A stretch of DNA of 64,000 bases from Holophagales bacterium (GCA_009843505.1 VYDI01000008.1:62001-126000), one strand, 5' to 3'. Counted from the stretch's first letter, positions 52,320 to 63,043 are shown. Numbers and translations are program-made. The notes: a model not told the origin generated them from the letters alone.

Positions 52320-53597
52320 ATGACGGAGGCGCTCAAAGCGCGGGCCGAGAAGATCTTCCTGACGGGCGTCGCGGCCGCCGATCCGGTGGCGTCGACGGCT
52401 TCGGCGCTTCGCGGACTCGATCCGCGAGCCGGCGCAGGCGGCCGTGTCGCGGTGCTCGCGGTAGGGAAGGCGGCGTTCGGGATGACCCGAGCCGCGATCG
52501 AGGTGCTTGACGACCGCGTACGTCTTGCCGACGTGTTGGCCGTTACTCACGACGAAGCGAGGCGCCTTGGCCACTTCGATGTTCTGCGATCCGGACACCC
52601 GTTGCCGGACGAACGCGGTCACGCCGCGGCGAAAGAGGTCGAACGGCGGGCCGCGGAGCTGGGTGCCGGCGATATGGCCCTGATTCTGATCTCCGGCGGC
52701 GCCTCCGCGCTGCTGCCGGCGCCGGCGCCGGGCGTGCTGCTGGAAGACAAGCTGGAGGCGACCCGCCAGCTTCTCAGGAGCGGCGCCACGATCCACGAGC
52801 TGAACGCGGTCCGCAAGCACCTGTCGACGACCAAGGGTGGAGGACTGTTGCGTCGGTTGCGTCCGGCGCGAGTGGCAACGCTGGCTTTGTCGGACGTGAT
52901 CGACGATGACCCCTCTGTGATCGGCAGCGGTCCGACGGTGCCCGATCCGTCGACGTTCGAGGAAGCCCTCGCCGTGCTAGTACGCTGTGGAGTAGTCGAA
53001 ACGTGCCCGACGCCAGTACGCGAGCGGCTGGAGGCGGGCGCTCGCGGCGCAGTGCAAGAGACGCCGAAGCCGGGCGATCCCGCTTTCGACGGTGCGATCT
53101 ACCGCATTGTCGGTGGCAACCGGACCAGCGTCCGGGCGATGGGCGCGGCCTGCGCCGCCGAAGTCGAACCTGAGCCACTCGAAGGCGAGGCGCGCGAGGT
53201 GGGTGCTGCGCTGGCAAGGCGCTTCGCTGCGACGCTGCCGGCCGCGTACGCCGCCGGAGGTGAAACGACGGTCACGGTGCGCGGCGGGGGCAAGGGCGGC
53301 CGCAACCAGGAGCTTGCCCTCGCCTTCGCGCTGGAAGCGGCGAAGGGTCCGCTCGCGGAACGGTCCGACTGGGTGTTCCTCGCTGCCGGGACCGATGGCC
53401 GCGACGGCCCCACGGACGCGGCCGGCGGCATCGTCGACGCGGCGACGGTCACCCGCATCCGGACCGCCGGCGTCGACCCGGTCACCGCGCTGGAGGAGAA
53501 CGACTCCTACTGCGCTCTCGACGCTGCCGGCGCGTTGCTGCGCACCGGTGCTACCGGTACGAACGTTGCAGATCTCGTCGTGTTCCTGGCGGAGTGA
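52320..53597 (+). CDS. Glycerate 2-kinase (MOFRL family)
   Basis: A 425-aa class II glycerate kinase. The N-terminal Rossmann-like domain shows AVLAVGKAAFGM, VLRSGHPLPDERG and LISGGASALLPAPAPG; then VRKHLSTTKGGGLLRR. The C-terminal MOFRL domain has GGETTVTVRGGGKGGRNQELALA and AAGTDGRDGPTDAAGGIVD. It phosphorylates D-glycerate to 2-phosphoglycerate, which the convergent enolase gene (13 bp away) can convert to phosphoenolpyruvate, so the neighbouring genes feed one another metabolically though they are on opposite strands. The ATG has a TANNNT box at 6 nt and no Shine-Dalgarno sequence. Confidence 0.92.
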   Translation: MTEALKARAEKIFLTGVAAADPVASTASALRGLDPRAGAGGRVAVLAVGKAAFGMTRAAIEVLDDRVRLADVLAVTHDEARRLGHFDVLRSGHPLPDERGHAAAKEVERRAAELGAGDMALILISGGASALLPAPAPGVLLEDKLEATRQLLRSGATIHELNAVRKHLSTTKGGGLLRRLRPARVATLALSDVIDDDPSVIGSGPTVPDPSTFEEALAVLVRCGVVETCPTPVRERLEAGARGAVQETPKPGDPAFDGAIYRIVGGNRTSVRAMGAACAAEVEPEPLEGEAREVGAALARRFAATLPAAYAAGGETTVTVRGGGKGGRNQELALAFALEAAKGPLAERSDWVFLAAGTDGRDGPTDAAGGIVDAATVTRIRTAGVDPVTALEENDSYCALDAAGALLRTGATGTNVADLVVFLAE

Positions 53598-53610
53598 TTC
53601 CGGTCGCTCT

Positions 53611-54933
<1,323 letters not shown>

Positions 54934-54953
54934 CTACTACCGGCTAGGAGCCT

Positions 54954-55011
54954 GCGCGGCAGAAACCGGGTTGGCGGGCGCGTAGCGCCGGCCTCTGGAC
55001 TTCTGCCGCGC
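54954..55011. repeat. 11-bp inverted repeat between eno and the PQQ dehydrogenase gene
   Basis: GCGCGGCAGAA (54954-54964) and TTCTGCCGCGC (55001-55011) are perfect inverted arms around 36 bp that is itself rich in GGCG/CGCC. It lies in the 135-bp divergent region. It may be a REP-like element or a regulator site acting on both genes. Confidence 0.55.
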
Positions 55012-55053
55012 TAGGATGCGCCGACTCCATCAGGTCAATCCGGGAGGGTGCGA

Positions 55054-57090
55054 ATGTCGAGGTTCGATCGCTGGGCGGCCCCAGGTTTCTCCGTCCTGCT
55101 GGCGGCGATCGCCGCCGCCGCGCCGGCTGTGGCGCAGCACGGTGCGCAAGGCGGGGAGTGGCGGCATTTCGGCGGCGACAGCGGCTCCACCCGATACTCG
55201 CCACTGGACCAGATCGACCGGGACAACTTCTCGCGGCTGGAGGTCGCCTGGCGCTGGGAGTCGGCCGATGTCCTGCTGAACGACGTATCCGGGAAGACGC
55301 CCGGGCCGTACCGGAGCATGCCGTTGATGATCGACGGCGTGGTCTACATCGCGACCAACCTGGGCCAGGTCGCGGCGCTCGATCCGGCGACTGGCGAGGC
55401 GCTCTGGCGGCACGATCCGAGAGACTGGGAGATCGAGCAACGGGGTTCCCTGGTCCAGATCCGCGGCATCGAGTCCTGGACCGACGGCGAGGCGGAACGG
55501 ATCCTGATCGCGACCCGCGGCGGGCGGCTGGTGTCGATCGACACGAGGACCGGCAGGCCGGACCCGGAGTTCGGGGAGGAGGGCGTCGTCGACCTGATGC
55601 AGGGTCTCCTGCCTGGACGGGCGAACCGGAACATGAACTGGACGGCGCCGGTGATCGTCGTGGCCGACACGATCGTCGTCGGCGCCACGGTCTTCGACTT
55701 CCCGCTCCGCAACAACAATCCTCCCGGCGACGTGCGTGGTTTCGACATCCGCACCGGCAAGCTGAAGTGGACCTTCCACGCCGTGCCGCGGGAGGGCGAG
55801 CCCTACACCGAGACCTGGGAGAACGAGTCCTGGCGGAAGATGGGCAACACGAACGTCTGGTCGATGATGAGCGCCGACCAGGAGCTCGGCTACGTCTACC
55901 TGCCGTTCGGGACGCCGACCAACGACTACTACGGCGGCGACCGCCACGGCGACAACGTCTACGCCGAGTCGATCGTCTGCCTCGATGCCCGCAGCGGCGA
56001 GGTCGTCTGGCACTTCCAGACGATCCACCACGGCGTCTGGGACTACGACCTGGCCTCGGCGCCGAACCTGATCGACATCGTGGTCGACGGCCGCGAGATC
56101 AAGGCGGTGGCGGTCGTCTCGAAGGTCGCGATGACCTACGTCTTCGACCGGGCCACGGGAGAGCACGTCTGGCCGATCGTCGAGACGCCGGTCGACTACC
56201 ACTCACGGATCCCGGGCGAGAAGCTGTCGCGCACGCAGCCGTTCACCACCCGGCCACCGCCGTTCGAGACCCTGGGCATCGACTACGACGACCTGATCGA
56301 CTTCACGCCCGAGCTTCGGGCGGAGGCATTCAAAGTGATCCGGGACTACGTGATCGGCCCGGTCTTCACGCCGCCGATCGTCCACGGCGAGGACGGCAAG
56401 CGGGCCTACCTCCAGAATCCGGGTCCCGGCGGCGGCGCGAACTGGACGGGCGCTTCCTTCGATCCTGAGACGAACATCCTTTACGTGCCCTCGTTGACGC
56501 GGCCGGGCGCGATCTCCCTGTCGGCTCCCGACCCGGCGCGCTCCGACTGGCGGTACTCGATCAACCGCCGGCCGATGCCCAGGGTCCAGGGCCTGCCCCT
56601 GCTCAAGCCGCCCTACCGGCGGATCACCGCGTTCGACATGAACCGCGGCGAGATGCTGTGGCAGGTGCCGCTGGGGGAGGGACCCCGCGACCATCCCGCG
56701 ATCGAGCACCTGAACCTCGGCCGGCTCGGCACGCCGCCCCAGGACGGCGTTGTCACCGAAGGCGGCGTCCTGGTGACGAAGACCCTGGTCATCTCGATCG
56801 AACCGATCGTCGACGAACTGGGAGACCGCTCAGCCAACGGCAGCTACCTCGTCGCCTTCGACAAGGCGACCGGCGAACTCCTGGCCCGGCTCGAAGTCGA
56901 ACGCAGCCTCCACGGCGGCCCGATGACCTACATGCACGAAGGCCGCCAGTACATCCTCATCGCCGGCGGCGGCGAACGCCCCGGCCCCGGTACCCCCGTC
57001 GAAGCCGTGGCCGTCGCCGGCGCCACGCGCCCAACACCGCGCCACCCGCCCCGCAAGTCGGAACTCCTCGCCTTCGCGCTCCCGCGGTAG
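55054..57090 (+). CDS. PQQ-dependent dehydrogenase (quinoprotein glucose dehydrogenase-like)
   Basis: A 678-aa exported quinoprotein. The signal ends near APAVAQ (about residue 29), then EWRHFGGDSGSTRYSPLDQID opens the eight-bladed PQQ propeller. MPLMIDGVVYIATNLGQVAALDPATG, IHHGVWDYDLASAPNLID and NWTGASFDPETNILYVPS are typical of the glucose/alcohol dehydrogenase group. It lacks the N-terminal membrane helices of membrane-bound glucose dehydrogenase and no cytochrome domain is visible, so it should be periplasmic and soluble. The oxidised sugar or alcohol is not known. ATG 55054 has GGGAGGG about 6 nt upstream; GTG 55048 in the same frame overlaps that site. PQQ synthesis genes are not in the window. 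Confidence 0.92.
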   Translation: MSRFDRWAAPGFSVLLAAIAAAAPAVAQHGAQGGEWRHFGGDSGSTRYSPLDQIDRDNFSRLEVAWRWESADVLLNDVSGKTPGPYRSMPLMIDGVVYIATNLGQVAALDPATGEALWRHDPRDWEIEQRGSLVQIRGIESWTDGEAERILIATRGGRLVSIDTRTGRPDPEFGEEGVVDLMQGLLPGRANRNMNWTAPVIVVADTIVVGATVFDFPLRNNNPPGDVRGFDIRTGKLKWTFHAVPREGEPYTETWENESWRKMGNTNVWSMMSADQELGYVYLPFGTPTNDYYGGDRHGDNVYAESIVCLDARSGEVVWHFQTIHHGVWDYDLASAPNLIDIVVDGREIKAVAVVSKVAMTYVFDRATGEHVWPIVETPVDYHSRIPGEKLSRTQPFTTRPPPFETLGIDYDDLIDFTPELRAEAFKVIRDYVIGPVFTPPIVHGEDGKRAYLQNPGPGGGANWTGASFDPETNILYVPSLTRPGAISLSAPDPARSDWRYSINRRPMPRVQGLPLLKPPYRRITAFDMNRGEMLWQVPLGEGPRDHPAIEHLNLGRLGTPPQDGVVTEGGVLVTKTLVISIEPIVDELGDRSANGSYLVAFDKATGELLARLEVERSLHGGPMTYMHEGRQYILIAGGGERPGPGTPVEAVAVAGATRPTPRHPPRKSELLAFALPR

Positions 57091-57108
57091 CGCTGCGGCG
57101 TGACGCCG

Positions 57109-58512
57109 TTACGCCCGGAGGCCGGCCAGCGGGCCGACGAGGGAGATGAGGTCGCCGCGTTGGCCGTAGGTGTGGTGGAGGCCGACGTGGTTGACGTCGA
57201 GGCCCATGGCGCGGGCGATGCTGACCAGGAGGTGCTGATGGGGGACACCCGCGAACCGCGTGAGGCCGCCGGGGGCCACCTGGGCAGGGACCCGCATCTG
57301 GGCAGGTGTCTCGTGCGGCCAGTACAGGTAGCGGCCGGTGTCGAAGGCCCAGGCGCCGCCGATGAGGACGGGGCAGTAGTTGCGGTAGCCGTGCCAGCCG
57401 TCGCCGAGTTCGGAGCCCCAGACGATCAGCGTGTTGTCCATCAGCGAGCCGCCGCCGGCGTCAGGGATCGACTCCAGGGTGCTGACGAGACGGGCGACCT
57501 GCTGGCCGTGGTAGGCCGCGTACTGAGTCATCGCGTCGTGCTTGCGGATGTCCTCGTGGATGTAGTGGGCGATGCCCTTGTGCACCTTGTCGCTGATGTG
57601 GTCCGCGCCGAACTCCGCCGTCGGCATCTCGCCGAGGGAGAACGAGACGACCCGCGTGATGTCGCAACTGAAGGCGGCGGCGATGATGTCGGCGAAGGCG
57701 TCGAACTGCAGGTCGTAGCGGTCGAACGATGCGGCGGGCCGGGGAGGTGCGTCGCAGGAGAGGGTCGCCAGGCCCTCGAGCCGGTGGCCGAGCCGGTCGA
57801 CCAGGCCGAAGTGGGACTCGAGCCGGGCACGGTCGTTGGCGTCGAAGCGAGCGGCGACCGCCCGGTACTCCTGGTACGCGAAATCCAGCGTGCTGCGCCG
57901 GTAGGCGCCGACCGTGTCACCGGAGGATGCCGGTCCGAAGACCCGGTTCCAGGCACGCAGCGGCGTGTTCTCGGCCGGCAGCCGTACGCCGCCGCTGTTG
58001 TAGCTGATCGGACGGCCCGCTTCGAGCGCGGCGTCGACCGAGACCTCCAGCGATGGCAGGCGATCCGCCCGGGCCACGTGCGCGGCGACGAGCTGGTCGA
58101 GGGAGGCCGATGTCGAGCGTGTGTCGCGGGCGCCAAAGTCCGCGTTGTTGCCGGTCCAGGCGTGGACCCAGCCGCGGTCGTGCCGGTTGCCGCCGCCGTC
58201 GAGTTCGGCGGTGGCCAGGGATAGGCCGTCCAGGGCGAGGATGCGGCGACGATGCTCGTAGAGCGGAGCCAGGGGCCTGCTGAATGCCGTCTCCGGGAGC
58301 TGCTCCAGGTCGACCGACCAGGGCTCGCTCTCGGAGACGCCCTCAGGGCGCATCTTCCAGGTGGCGTAGGGCCAGCCGTGGCAGTGGCTGATCAGAATCA
58401 TGCGCCGGACCTGAGCGGGGCTCTGGGCGAGCGCGCGCAGGGCGCCGCCCGGCCAGCCGGCACCGAGCGCGGTGAGCCCTCCGAGTTGCAGCAGGTGGCG
58501 TCTCGAGATCAT
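57109..58512 (-). CDS. DUF1552 domain-containing protein with Tat-like signal
   Basis: A 467-aa exported protein. MISRRHLLQLGGLTALGAGW is a twin-arginine-type signal. The rest matches DUF1552: RMILISHCHGWPYATWKM, GNRHDRGWVHAWTGNN, SLDQLVAAHV, DLQFDAFADIIAAAFSCDITRVVSFSLGE, DNTLIVWGSELGDGWHGYRNYCPVLIGG. This family has a sulfatase-like alpha/beta flavour but no assigned activity. It is coupled by an ATGA overlap to a DUF1592-type partner, the arrangement familiar from Planctomycetes and other soil and marine bacteria. A longer open frame upstream is noise within the partner gene. It is convergent with the PQQ dehydrogenase, 18 bp away. Confidence 0.88.
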   Translation of the reverse strand: MISRRHLLQLGGLTALGAGWPGGALRALAQSPAQVRRMILISHCHGWPYATWKMRPEGVSESEPWSVDLEQLPETAFSRPLAPLYEHRRRILALDGLSLATAELDGGGNRHDRGWVHAWTGNNADFGARDTRSTSASLDQLVAAHVARADRLPSLEVSVDAALEAGRPISYNSGGVRLPAENTPLRAWNRVFGPASSGDTVGAYRRSTLDFAYQEYRAVAARFDANDRARLESHFGLVDRLGHRLEGLATLSCDAPPRPAASFDRYDLQFDAFADIIAAAFSCDITRVVSFSLGEMPTAEFGADHISDKVHKGIAHYIHEDIRKHDAMTQYAAYHGQQVARLVSTLESIPDAGGGSLMDNTLIVWGSELGDGWHGYRNYCPVLIGGAWAFDTGRYLYWPHETPAQMRVPAQVAPGGLTRFAGVPHQHLLVSIARAMGLDVNHVGLHHTYGQRGDLISLVGPLAGLRA

Positions 58513-60344
58513 CCGTCCACTCCTGAGCCTGGCCCGGCTGCGCCTGTGCGGAACAGTTCGCTGGTCGCGATGCTGACGAGGAGCTCCCTGACCGAGTCGT
58601 TGTTGCGGAAGCGCTCCTGGATCGGTTCGAGGCCGGGTGCGTTCCGGTCCAGATGGTTGCCGAGTGCGTAGCGCGTCCAGTGGAGCGCGTAGCAGTCCCG
58701 CACCCGGCTGCTGGCAGCCAGCTCGTGCGCGAACTCGACGCCGTCGGTGAATGTGAGCTCTTCGGCGCCCGGCAACCGCAGCGAGCCGCTGGCGTCGACC
58801 GGAAGTCCGTTGTCCTCGGCCCGCCAGGCGCCCATCGCGTCGTAGTGCTCGAACGCGAACCCGGCCGGGTTGATCCGTCGGTGGCACGAACTGCACTCGC
58901 GCGGTTTGGTGGCGGCGGCGGTCCGTTGGCGGTTCGTGCTCTCGACGCCCAGCGCGTCCGGCGGCAGCGCGCTCTCGACGCCTTCGATCGGATCACCCAT
59001 TTCCATGCAGGCGATGCGCTCCAGGACGCGCACCCCGCGGGGGATCGGGCCGGGTTGCACGGCGTAGGCGCCGATGGCCAGAACGGACGGCAGGGTCAGC
59101 ACGCCTGCCCGCTGCGTGGGGTCCAGTACGACCGGATCGAGGGTGAGTGGTTTCTTGCGTCCGACCGATACGGAGACGTACTCGATCTGCCGGGTGACCG
59201 CCGTGCGTCCTTCGTCCGTGGCCGTCGTGGCGCCGTAGATCGGCGACGTGTTGCGCGACATGTAGCCGTGATTGCCGGTCATCAACTCGGTGAACGTCCC
59301 CGCGCGGTCGAAGATCGCCTCTTCGACGAACAGCTCCGTCTCCAGCCTCATCGAGTGCCGGATCGGCCCCATGATCGCGGGCCACTTCGTGTCGTCGTCG
59401 CGCGCGTTTCTGAGTGCTCGGGAAATGCCGAACCTCGGACCGAAGGCGCGGCGGGCGGGCGCGATCAGGAGAACCTGATCCGTGCCGAGCCACTGGTGGT
59501 GGAAGTGAACGACGGCCGGCCGGGCCTTCGGATCGTCGAGCATGCGCCGTGCCTGCCGGTCGACGCCTTCCAGAGTGCCGAGTTCGCCGGCGCCGGCCGC
59601 CCGGAAGAGCTCCTCGTCCGGCATCGAGTCCCAGAGGAAGTAGGACAGCCGCGTGGCGAGCTGCCACGGATCGAGTCTCGTGGCGCCCGTGGCGTCCGGC
59701 TTCAGCTTGAAGTGGAAGGCCGGGGCCTGGAGGATGCCGGCGACGGTGAGCGCCACGGCCTCGTCGATCGGCTCAGCGGCCACCTGCGCCTGCCAGAACG
59801 CTTCGATCCGATCGCGTTCCCCGTCGCGCAGCGGCCGGCGATACGCCCGCTCGGCGAAGCGGAGGATGCTCCTCGTGGCGCAGGCCTCGCGCTCCGCGGC
59901 CGGCAGTTCGGACCACCGCGAGCAGTCGAAGAACGTCGGCGAGAGCAGGGCGAAGGATCCGAAGTGCATCCCGGCGAGGTGGAGTTCCTCCACCTGGTAG
60001 GAAGACGGACTCTGGCCCTGTGCAATGCCCTCGAAGCCGTCGGCGCCGGGCTCAGCCGGAAACGGCCACGGCCACGGGTCAGGCGGCGGCGGCGGTGAGA
60101 ACACGCCCTTGCTCGCCGTGCGCCGGGGGCTGAGCCGGTCGGCGACGGCCGGTCGCTTCGGCCATTGCTCCCCGTCCCTGGGGAAGCCGAGCAGGTCGGC
60201 GACGGTGTTGTTGTACTCGGTCGGCGTCAGCGCCAGGGGCGCTGCTTCGCTTGCCTCGCCCGGTTCGTTCGATTCACCGGCCGCGGGTAGCGCAAAGCCA
60301 ATCGCGCAGAAGAGCACCAGGGTCGTTCTGAGATCGAACTTCAT
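58509..60344 (-). CDS. DUF1592/DUF1588/DUF1585 domain exported protein
   Basis: A 611-aa exported protein (signal TTLVLFCAIGFALPAAG). The domain order is that of planctomycete-type proteins: PLALTPTEYNNTVADLLG (DUF1587), RSILRFAERAYRRPLRDGE (DUF1595), ATRLSYFLWDSMPDEEL and HHQWLG (DUF1592), RECSSCHRRINPAGFAFEHYD (DUF1588, with a CxxCH heme-like motif), and YALHWTRYALG...FRNNDSVRELLVSIATSELF (DUF1585). The usual separate N-terminal cytochrome domain is absent. The CSSCH may bind haem c or a metal; this is inference. It forms a unit with the DUF1552 gene downstream through an ATGA overlap. No Shine-Dalgarno sequence is seen before ATG 60344. Confidence 0.88.
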   Translation of the reverse strand: MKFDLRTTLVLFCAIGFALPAAGESNEPGEASEAAPLALTPTEYNNTVADLLGFPRDGEQWPKRPAVADRLSPRRTASKGVFSPPPPPDPWPWPFPAEPGADGFEGIAQGQSPSSYQVEELHLAGMHFGSFALLSPTFFDCSRWSELPAAEREACATRSILRFAERAYRRPLRDGERDRIEAFWQAQVAAEPIDEAVALTVAGILQAPAFHFKLKPDATGATRLDPWQLATRLSYFLWDSMPDEELFRAAGAGELGTLEGVDRQARRMLDDPKARPAVVHFHHQWLGTDQVLLIAPARRAFGPRFGISRALRNARDDDTKWPAIMGPIRHSMRLETELFVEEAIFDRAGTFTELMTGNHGYMSRNTSPIYGATTATDEGRTAVTRQIEYVSVSVGRKKPLTLDPVVLDPTQRAGVLTLPSVLAIGAYAVQPGPIPRGVRVLERIACMEMGDPIEGVESALPPDALGVESTNRQRTAAATKPRECSSCHRRINPAGFAFEHYDAMGAWRAEDNGLPVDASGSLRLPGAEELTFTDGVEFAHELAASSRVRDCYALHWTRYALGNHLDRNAPGLEPIQERFRNNDSVRELLVSIATSELFRTGAAGPGSGVDG

Positions 60345-60407
60345 GGCGTACGAGGCAAGGCAGGGGACTCCGGTACCGGTAAACTTGTAACACTGTATCA
60401 GCCCCGC

Positions 60408-61985
60408 CTATTCCGAGGCTCGCGCGGCGCTCCGCGACGTGCGCAGGATGAAGGCGTCGAGCGTTTCCTTCCACTGCGGCAGCAGGGACTGCTCCACGTA
60501 CATCATGTGCCCGGCGGCGAAGTCCTCGCGCTGGATGTTGGCCCTGAGTTCCGGCGGCAGACCCATGTGGTCCATCGTCCAGACAGCCGCGAAGTAGGGC
60601 GTCGCCAGGTCGTACAGGCCGTTGATCAGGAGCACTTCGAGTGCCGGATTCCGGCGCATGGCGGCGGCCAGGTCGGGGGCGACGTTCGGTGTGCCGTCGC
60701 CGCGCGAGAAGCGGCCGGCGCTTACCCGCCCCCAGTTCCAGTCGCGGACGGCGCCGCTCGGGACGTACTCGCGGTCGCCGTCGTAGCCGAGTTCGCTCCG
60801 CAGGTAGCTGTTGAAGGCCGACGTGTAGGCCGAGCTGATCGCCGTGGACTGCGGGTCGTGGGAAGGCCGGGCGCCCAGCGTGTCTCCGGCCGGGCCGGTG
60901 AAGCGGGCGTCCAGCCGGCCGACGATCTTCCCTTCGTCGCGGAGCAGCTCGGCCTCGAAGGCCGGAGCCGTCACCCGCAGGTCCGACTTCTCGATGAAGT
61001 CGTGCGAGAGCCCGGTGTAGCGGTGCATGCGGTCGATTACCCGGGCGCGGGTGTCCGCGTCGAGCGTGTTGCCCCGGAGTAGCGCGGTGGCGTACTCGGT
61101 GAGCGCCCATTCCTCGACTTCGGCCATCAGGGTTTCGAGGTCCGCCGGGGTCTTCTCCGGCAGCGCGTCCAGGTAGCGGGCGGCAACGGTGTAGGACGGC
61201 AGGTTGACGATGTAGGGGAGGTCGTCGCCCGGCGCGAACTGGATCGTGTTGAACTGCAGGATGGTCGAGACCAGGACGATGCCGTTCAGGTCGATGTTCG
61301 CCCGCTGCAGATGGCCGGCTAGCACGGCCGATCTGGTCGTGCCGTAGCTCTCTCCGAGCAGGTAGCGGGGCGAGTTCCAGCGGTCGTGCACGCTGAGGAA
61401 GCGCCGGATGAACCGGGCAAGCGACTTCGCGTCCTCGTCGATGCCCCAGTAGTCGGAGCCTGGAGTCTCGCCCAGGGTGTGGCTGAAGCCGGTGCCTACG
61501 GGATCGACCATCACGATGTCGGCGATGTCGAGGATCGTCCAGGCGTTGTCCTCGAGAGGATAGGGCGGCGCTCCCTGCGGCCCGACGTCGGGAGTCACGA
61601 CGCGTCGCGGCCCCATGATCCCCATGTGGAGCCAGAAGGACGCCGAGCCGGGCCCTCCGTTGTAGGAGAACACCAGGGGGCGCTCCTGCGGCGACGCGCC
61701 GTTCGTCCGGAAGTACGCCGTGTACCAGAGTTGCGCGGCCGCCGCGCCGTCATCGTTGTCGAGCTGAATGCCGGTGACGACGGCGTCGTACTCCACCGTC
61801 TCGCCGCCGACCTCGATCGAGTGGCTGGTCTCCCAGCGCCCGGGCGGCGAGGACGTTTCGGCGACGGTTGGTGTGCCGTCGCCTTCCTCTGCGGGCGCCG
61901 GAGCGGCCCCGGCCAGAGCGGCGATGCAGATCAGGGCGAGGGCCGGTCTTGCCGCGACGAGACGCATGAGGTGGGGGAACTTCAT
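60408..61985 (-). CDS. S10 family serine carboxypeptidase-like protein
   Basis: A 525-aa exported alpha/beta-hydrolase of family S10 (signal ALALICIAALAGAAPAPA). PLVFSYNGGPGSASFWLHMG supplies the oxyanion turn and GESYG the nucleophile (Ser213). NGLYDLATP (Asp459) and FAAGHMMYV (His493) complete the triad. VDPVGTGFSH is also typical of the family. It should trim C-terminal residues from peptides in the periplasm, alongside the other peptidases in this window. The ATG has no Shine-Dalgarno sequence and stands 6 nt from a TACAAT box. It is divergent from the MBL hydrolase by 32 bp. Confidence 0.92.
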   Translation of the reverse strand: MKFPHLMRLVAARPALALICIAALAGAAPAPAEEGDGTPTVAETSSPPGRWETSHSIEVGGETVEYDAVVTGIQLDNDDGAAAAQLWYTAYFRTNGASPQERPLVFSYNGGPGSASFWLHMGIMGPRRVVTPDVGPQGAPPYPLEDNAWTILDIADIVMVDPVGTGFSHTLGETPGSDYWGIDEDAKSLARFIRRFLSVHDRWNSPRYLLGESYGTTRSAVLAGHLQRANIDLNGIVLVSTILQFNTIQFAPGDDLPYIVNLPSYTVAARYLDALPEKTPADLETLMAEVEEWALTEYATALLRGNTLDADTRARVIDRMHRYTGLSHDFIEKSDLRVTAPAFEAELLRDEGKIVGRLDARFTGPAGDTLGARPSHDPQSTAISSAYTSAFNSYLRSELGYDGDREYVPSGAVRDWNWGRVSAGRFSRGDGTPNVAPDLAAAMRRNPALEVLLINGLYDLATPYFAAVWTMDHMGLPPELRANIQREDFAAGHMMYVEQSLLPQWKETLDAFILRTSRSAARASE

Positions 61986-61997
61986 GCGGGTATTGTA
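61986..61997 (-). promoter_or_regulatory. TANNNT -10 box, leaderless S10 peptidase
   Basis: On the minus strand TACAAT (61997-61992) lies exactly 6 nt before the ATG. It is the best -10 match (5 of 6 to TATAAT) among the leaderless set in this window. Confidence 0.5.
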
Positions 61998-62017
61998 GAC
62001 AGCGAGAGGGAGGATCC

Positions 62018-63043
62018 ATGAGACACGCTCTTCAACTGACGATTCGTGCCACGCTCGGCGCGGCCACGCTGTTCGCGGCGGGTTCGCTGTGGGCCCAGGA
62101 GTGGACCGCGACGACCGACACTCACCAGTTCATGGAGGTCCGGAACGGCATCTGGCTGACCCAGACCACGGCGCGGGTGTTCAACAGCAACGCGCTCGTG
62201 ATCGTCAACGACGAGGACGTCGTCATCGTGGATTCGCACGTGACGCCGTCAAAGGCCCGCGACCTGATCGCCTCGATTCCGGCGATCACTGACAGGCCGG
62301 TGACGGCGGTGATCAACTCCCACTTTCACTGGGATCATGCTCACGGAAACCAGGAGTTCGCCGACGTCCCGATCATCGGCCACGAGTTCACGCGGGTGAA
62401 GATGGCGACCGCTCCGCTGGATGAGCCGACCTACGTCCAGGGCACCACAGGCAACGCGGCGACGCTGGAGCGGCTGGCGGAGCAGATCGAGGCCACCGAG
62501 GACGAGGAAGAGCGTGCGGGTCTCGAGGCTTTCCGGTCCATGTTCGCGGCCCATGCCGCCGATTTCGACGAGATCGATCCGCTGCCACCCGACGTGACGA
62601 TGAACGAGAAGATGACCCTGTTCCGGGGCGGCCGTGAGATCCAGATTGTCTTCGTGGGCCGCGCCCACACCGGCGGCGACGTGGTTGTCTACTTTCCGCA
62701 GGACAGGCTCGTCTTCACGGGCGACATCCTGTTCGGCGGACCGTCCTTCATGGGCGACGGCTACGTCGACGAGTGGTCCGAGACGCTGGAGAACCTGAAG
62801 GCGCTGGACTTCGACCTCGTGGTCCCGGGACACGGCCTGCCGCTCGACGACCTGAGTGCGATCGAGAAGTCGCAAGAGTACTACCGCGTCCTGTGGGAGC
62901 GGACGGCGGAGAAGCACGCGGCCGGCGTGCCGGCCGAAGAGGTGTCCGGAACGCTCGATCTTGCCGCCACGGCGTTTCCGCAGCGGCAGCCCTCCGAGGT
63001 GGAGGTGCGGCGGATGTATCACCGCATGGAGAACCCGGACTGA
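62018..63043 (+). CDS. Exported metallo-beta-lactamase-fold hydrolase
   Basis: A 341-aa exported MBL-fold protein (signal ending SLWAQ, about residue 26). NSHFHWDHAHGN gives the HxHxDH zinc motif (His102, His104, Asp106, His107); GRAHTGGDVVVYF and VPGHGLP supply the later ligands. The last 70 residues form a helical tail. It may hydrolyse an ester, lactone or amide; a beta-lactamase role is not implied. GGGAGGA lies 6 nt upstream of the ATG. Its TGA overlaps the CTG start of the DUF3311 gene as CTGA, joining it to the symporter pair and suggesting that it processes the transported compound. Confidence 0.9.
   Translation: MRHALQLTIRATLGAATLFAAGSLWAQEWTATTDTHQFMEVRNGIWLTQTTARVFNSNALVIVNDEDVVIVDSHVTPSKARDLIASIPAITDRPVTAVINSHFHWDHAHGNQEFADVPIIGHEFTRVKMATAPLDEPTYVQGTTGNAATLERLAEQIEATEDEEERAGLEAFRSMFAAHAADFDEIDPLPPDVTMNEKMTLFRGGREIQIVFVGRAHTGGDVVVYFPQDRLVFTGDILFGGPSFMGDGYVDEWSETLENLKALDFDLVVPGHGLPLDDLSAIEKSQEYYRVLWERTAEKHAAGVPAEEVSGTLDLAATAFPQRQPSEVEVRRMYHRMENPD

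Noticed and set aside
57096..57108. CGGCGT-G-ACGCCG palindrome between convergent genes, considered as a terminator.
   Set aside because: The stem is short and no T-tract follows.
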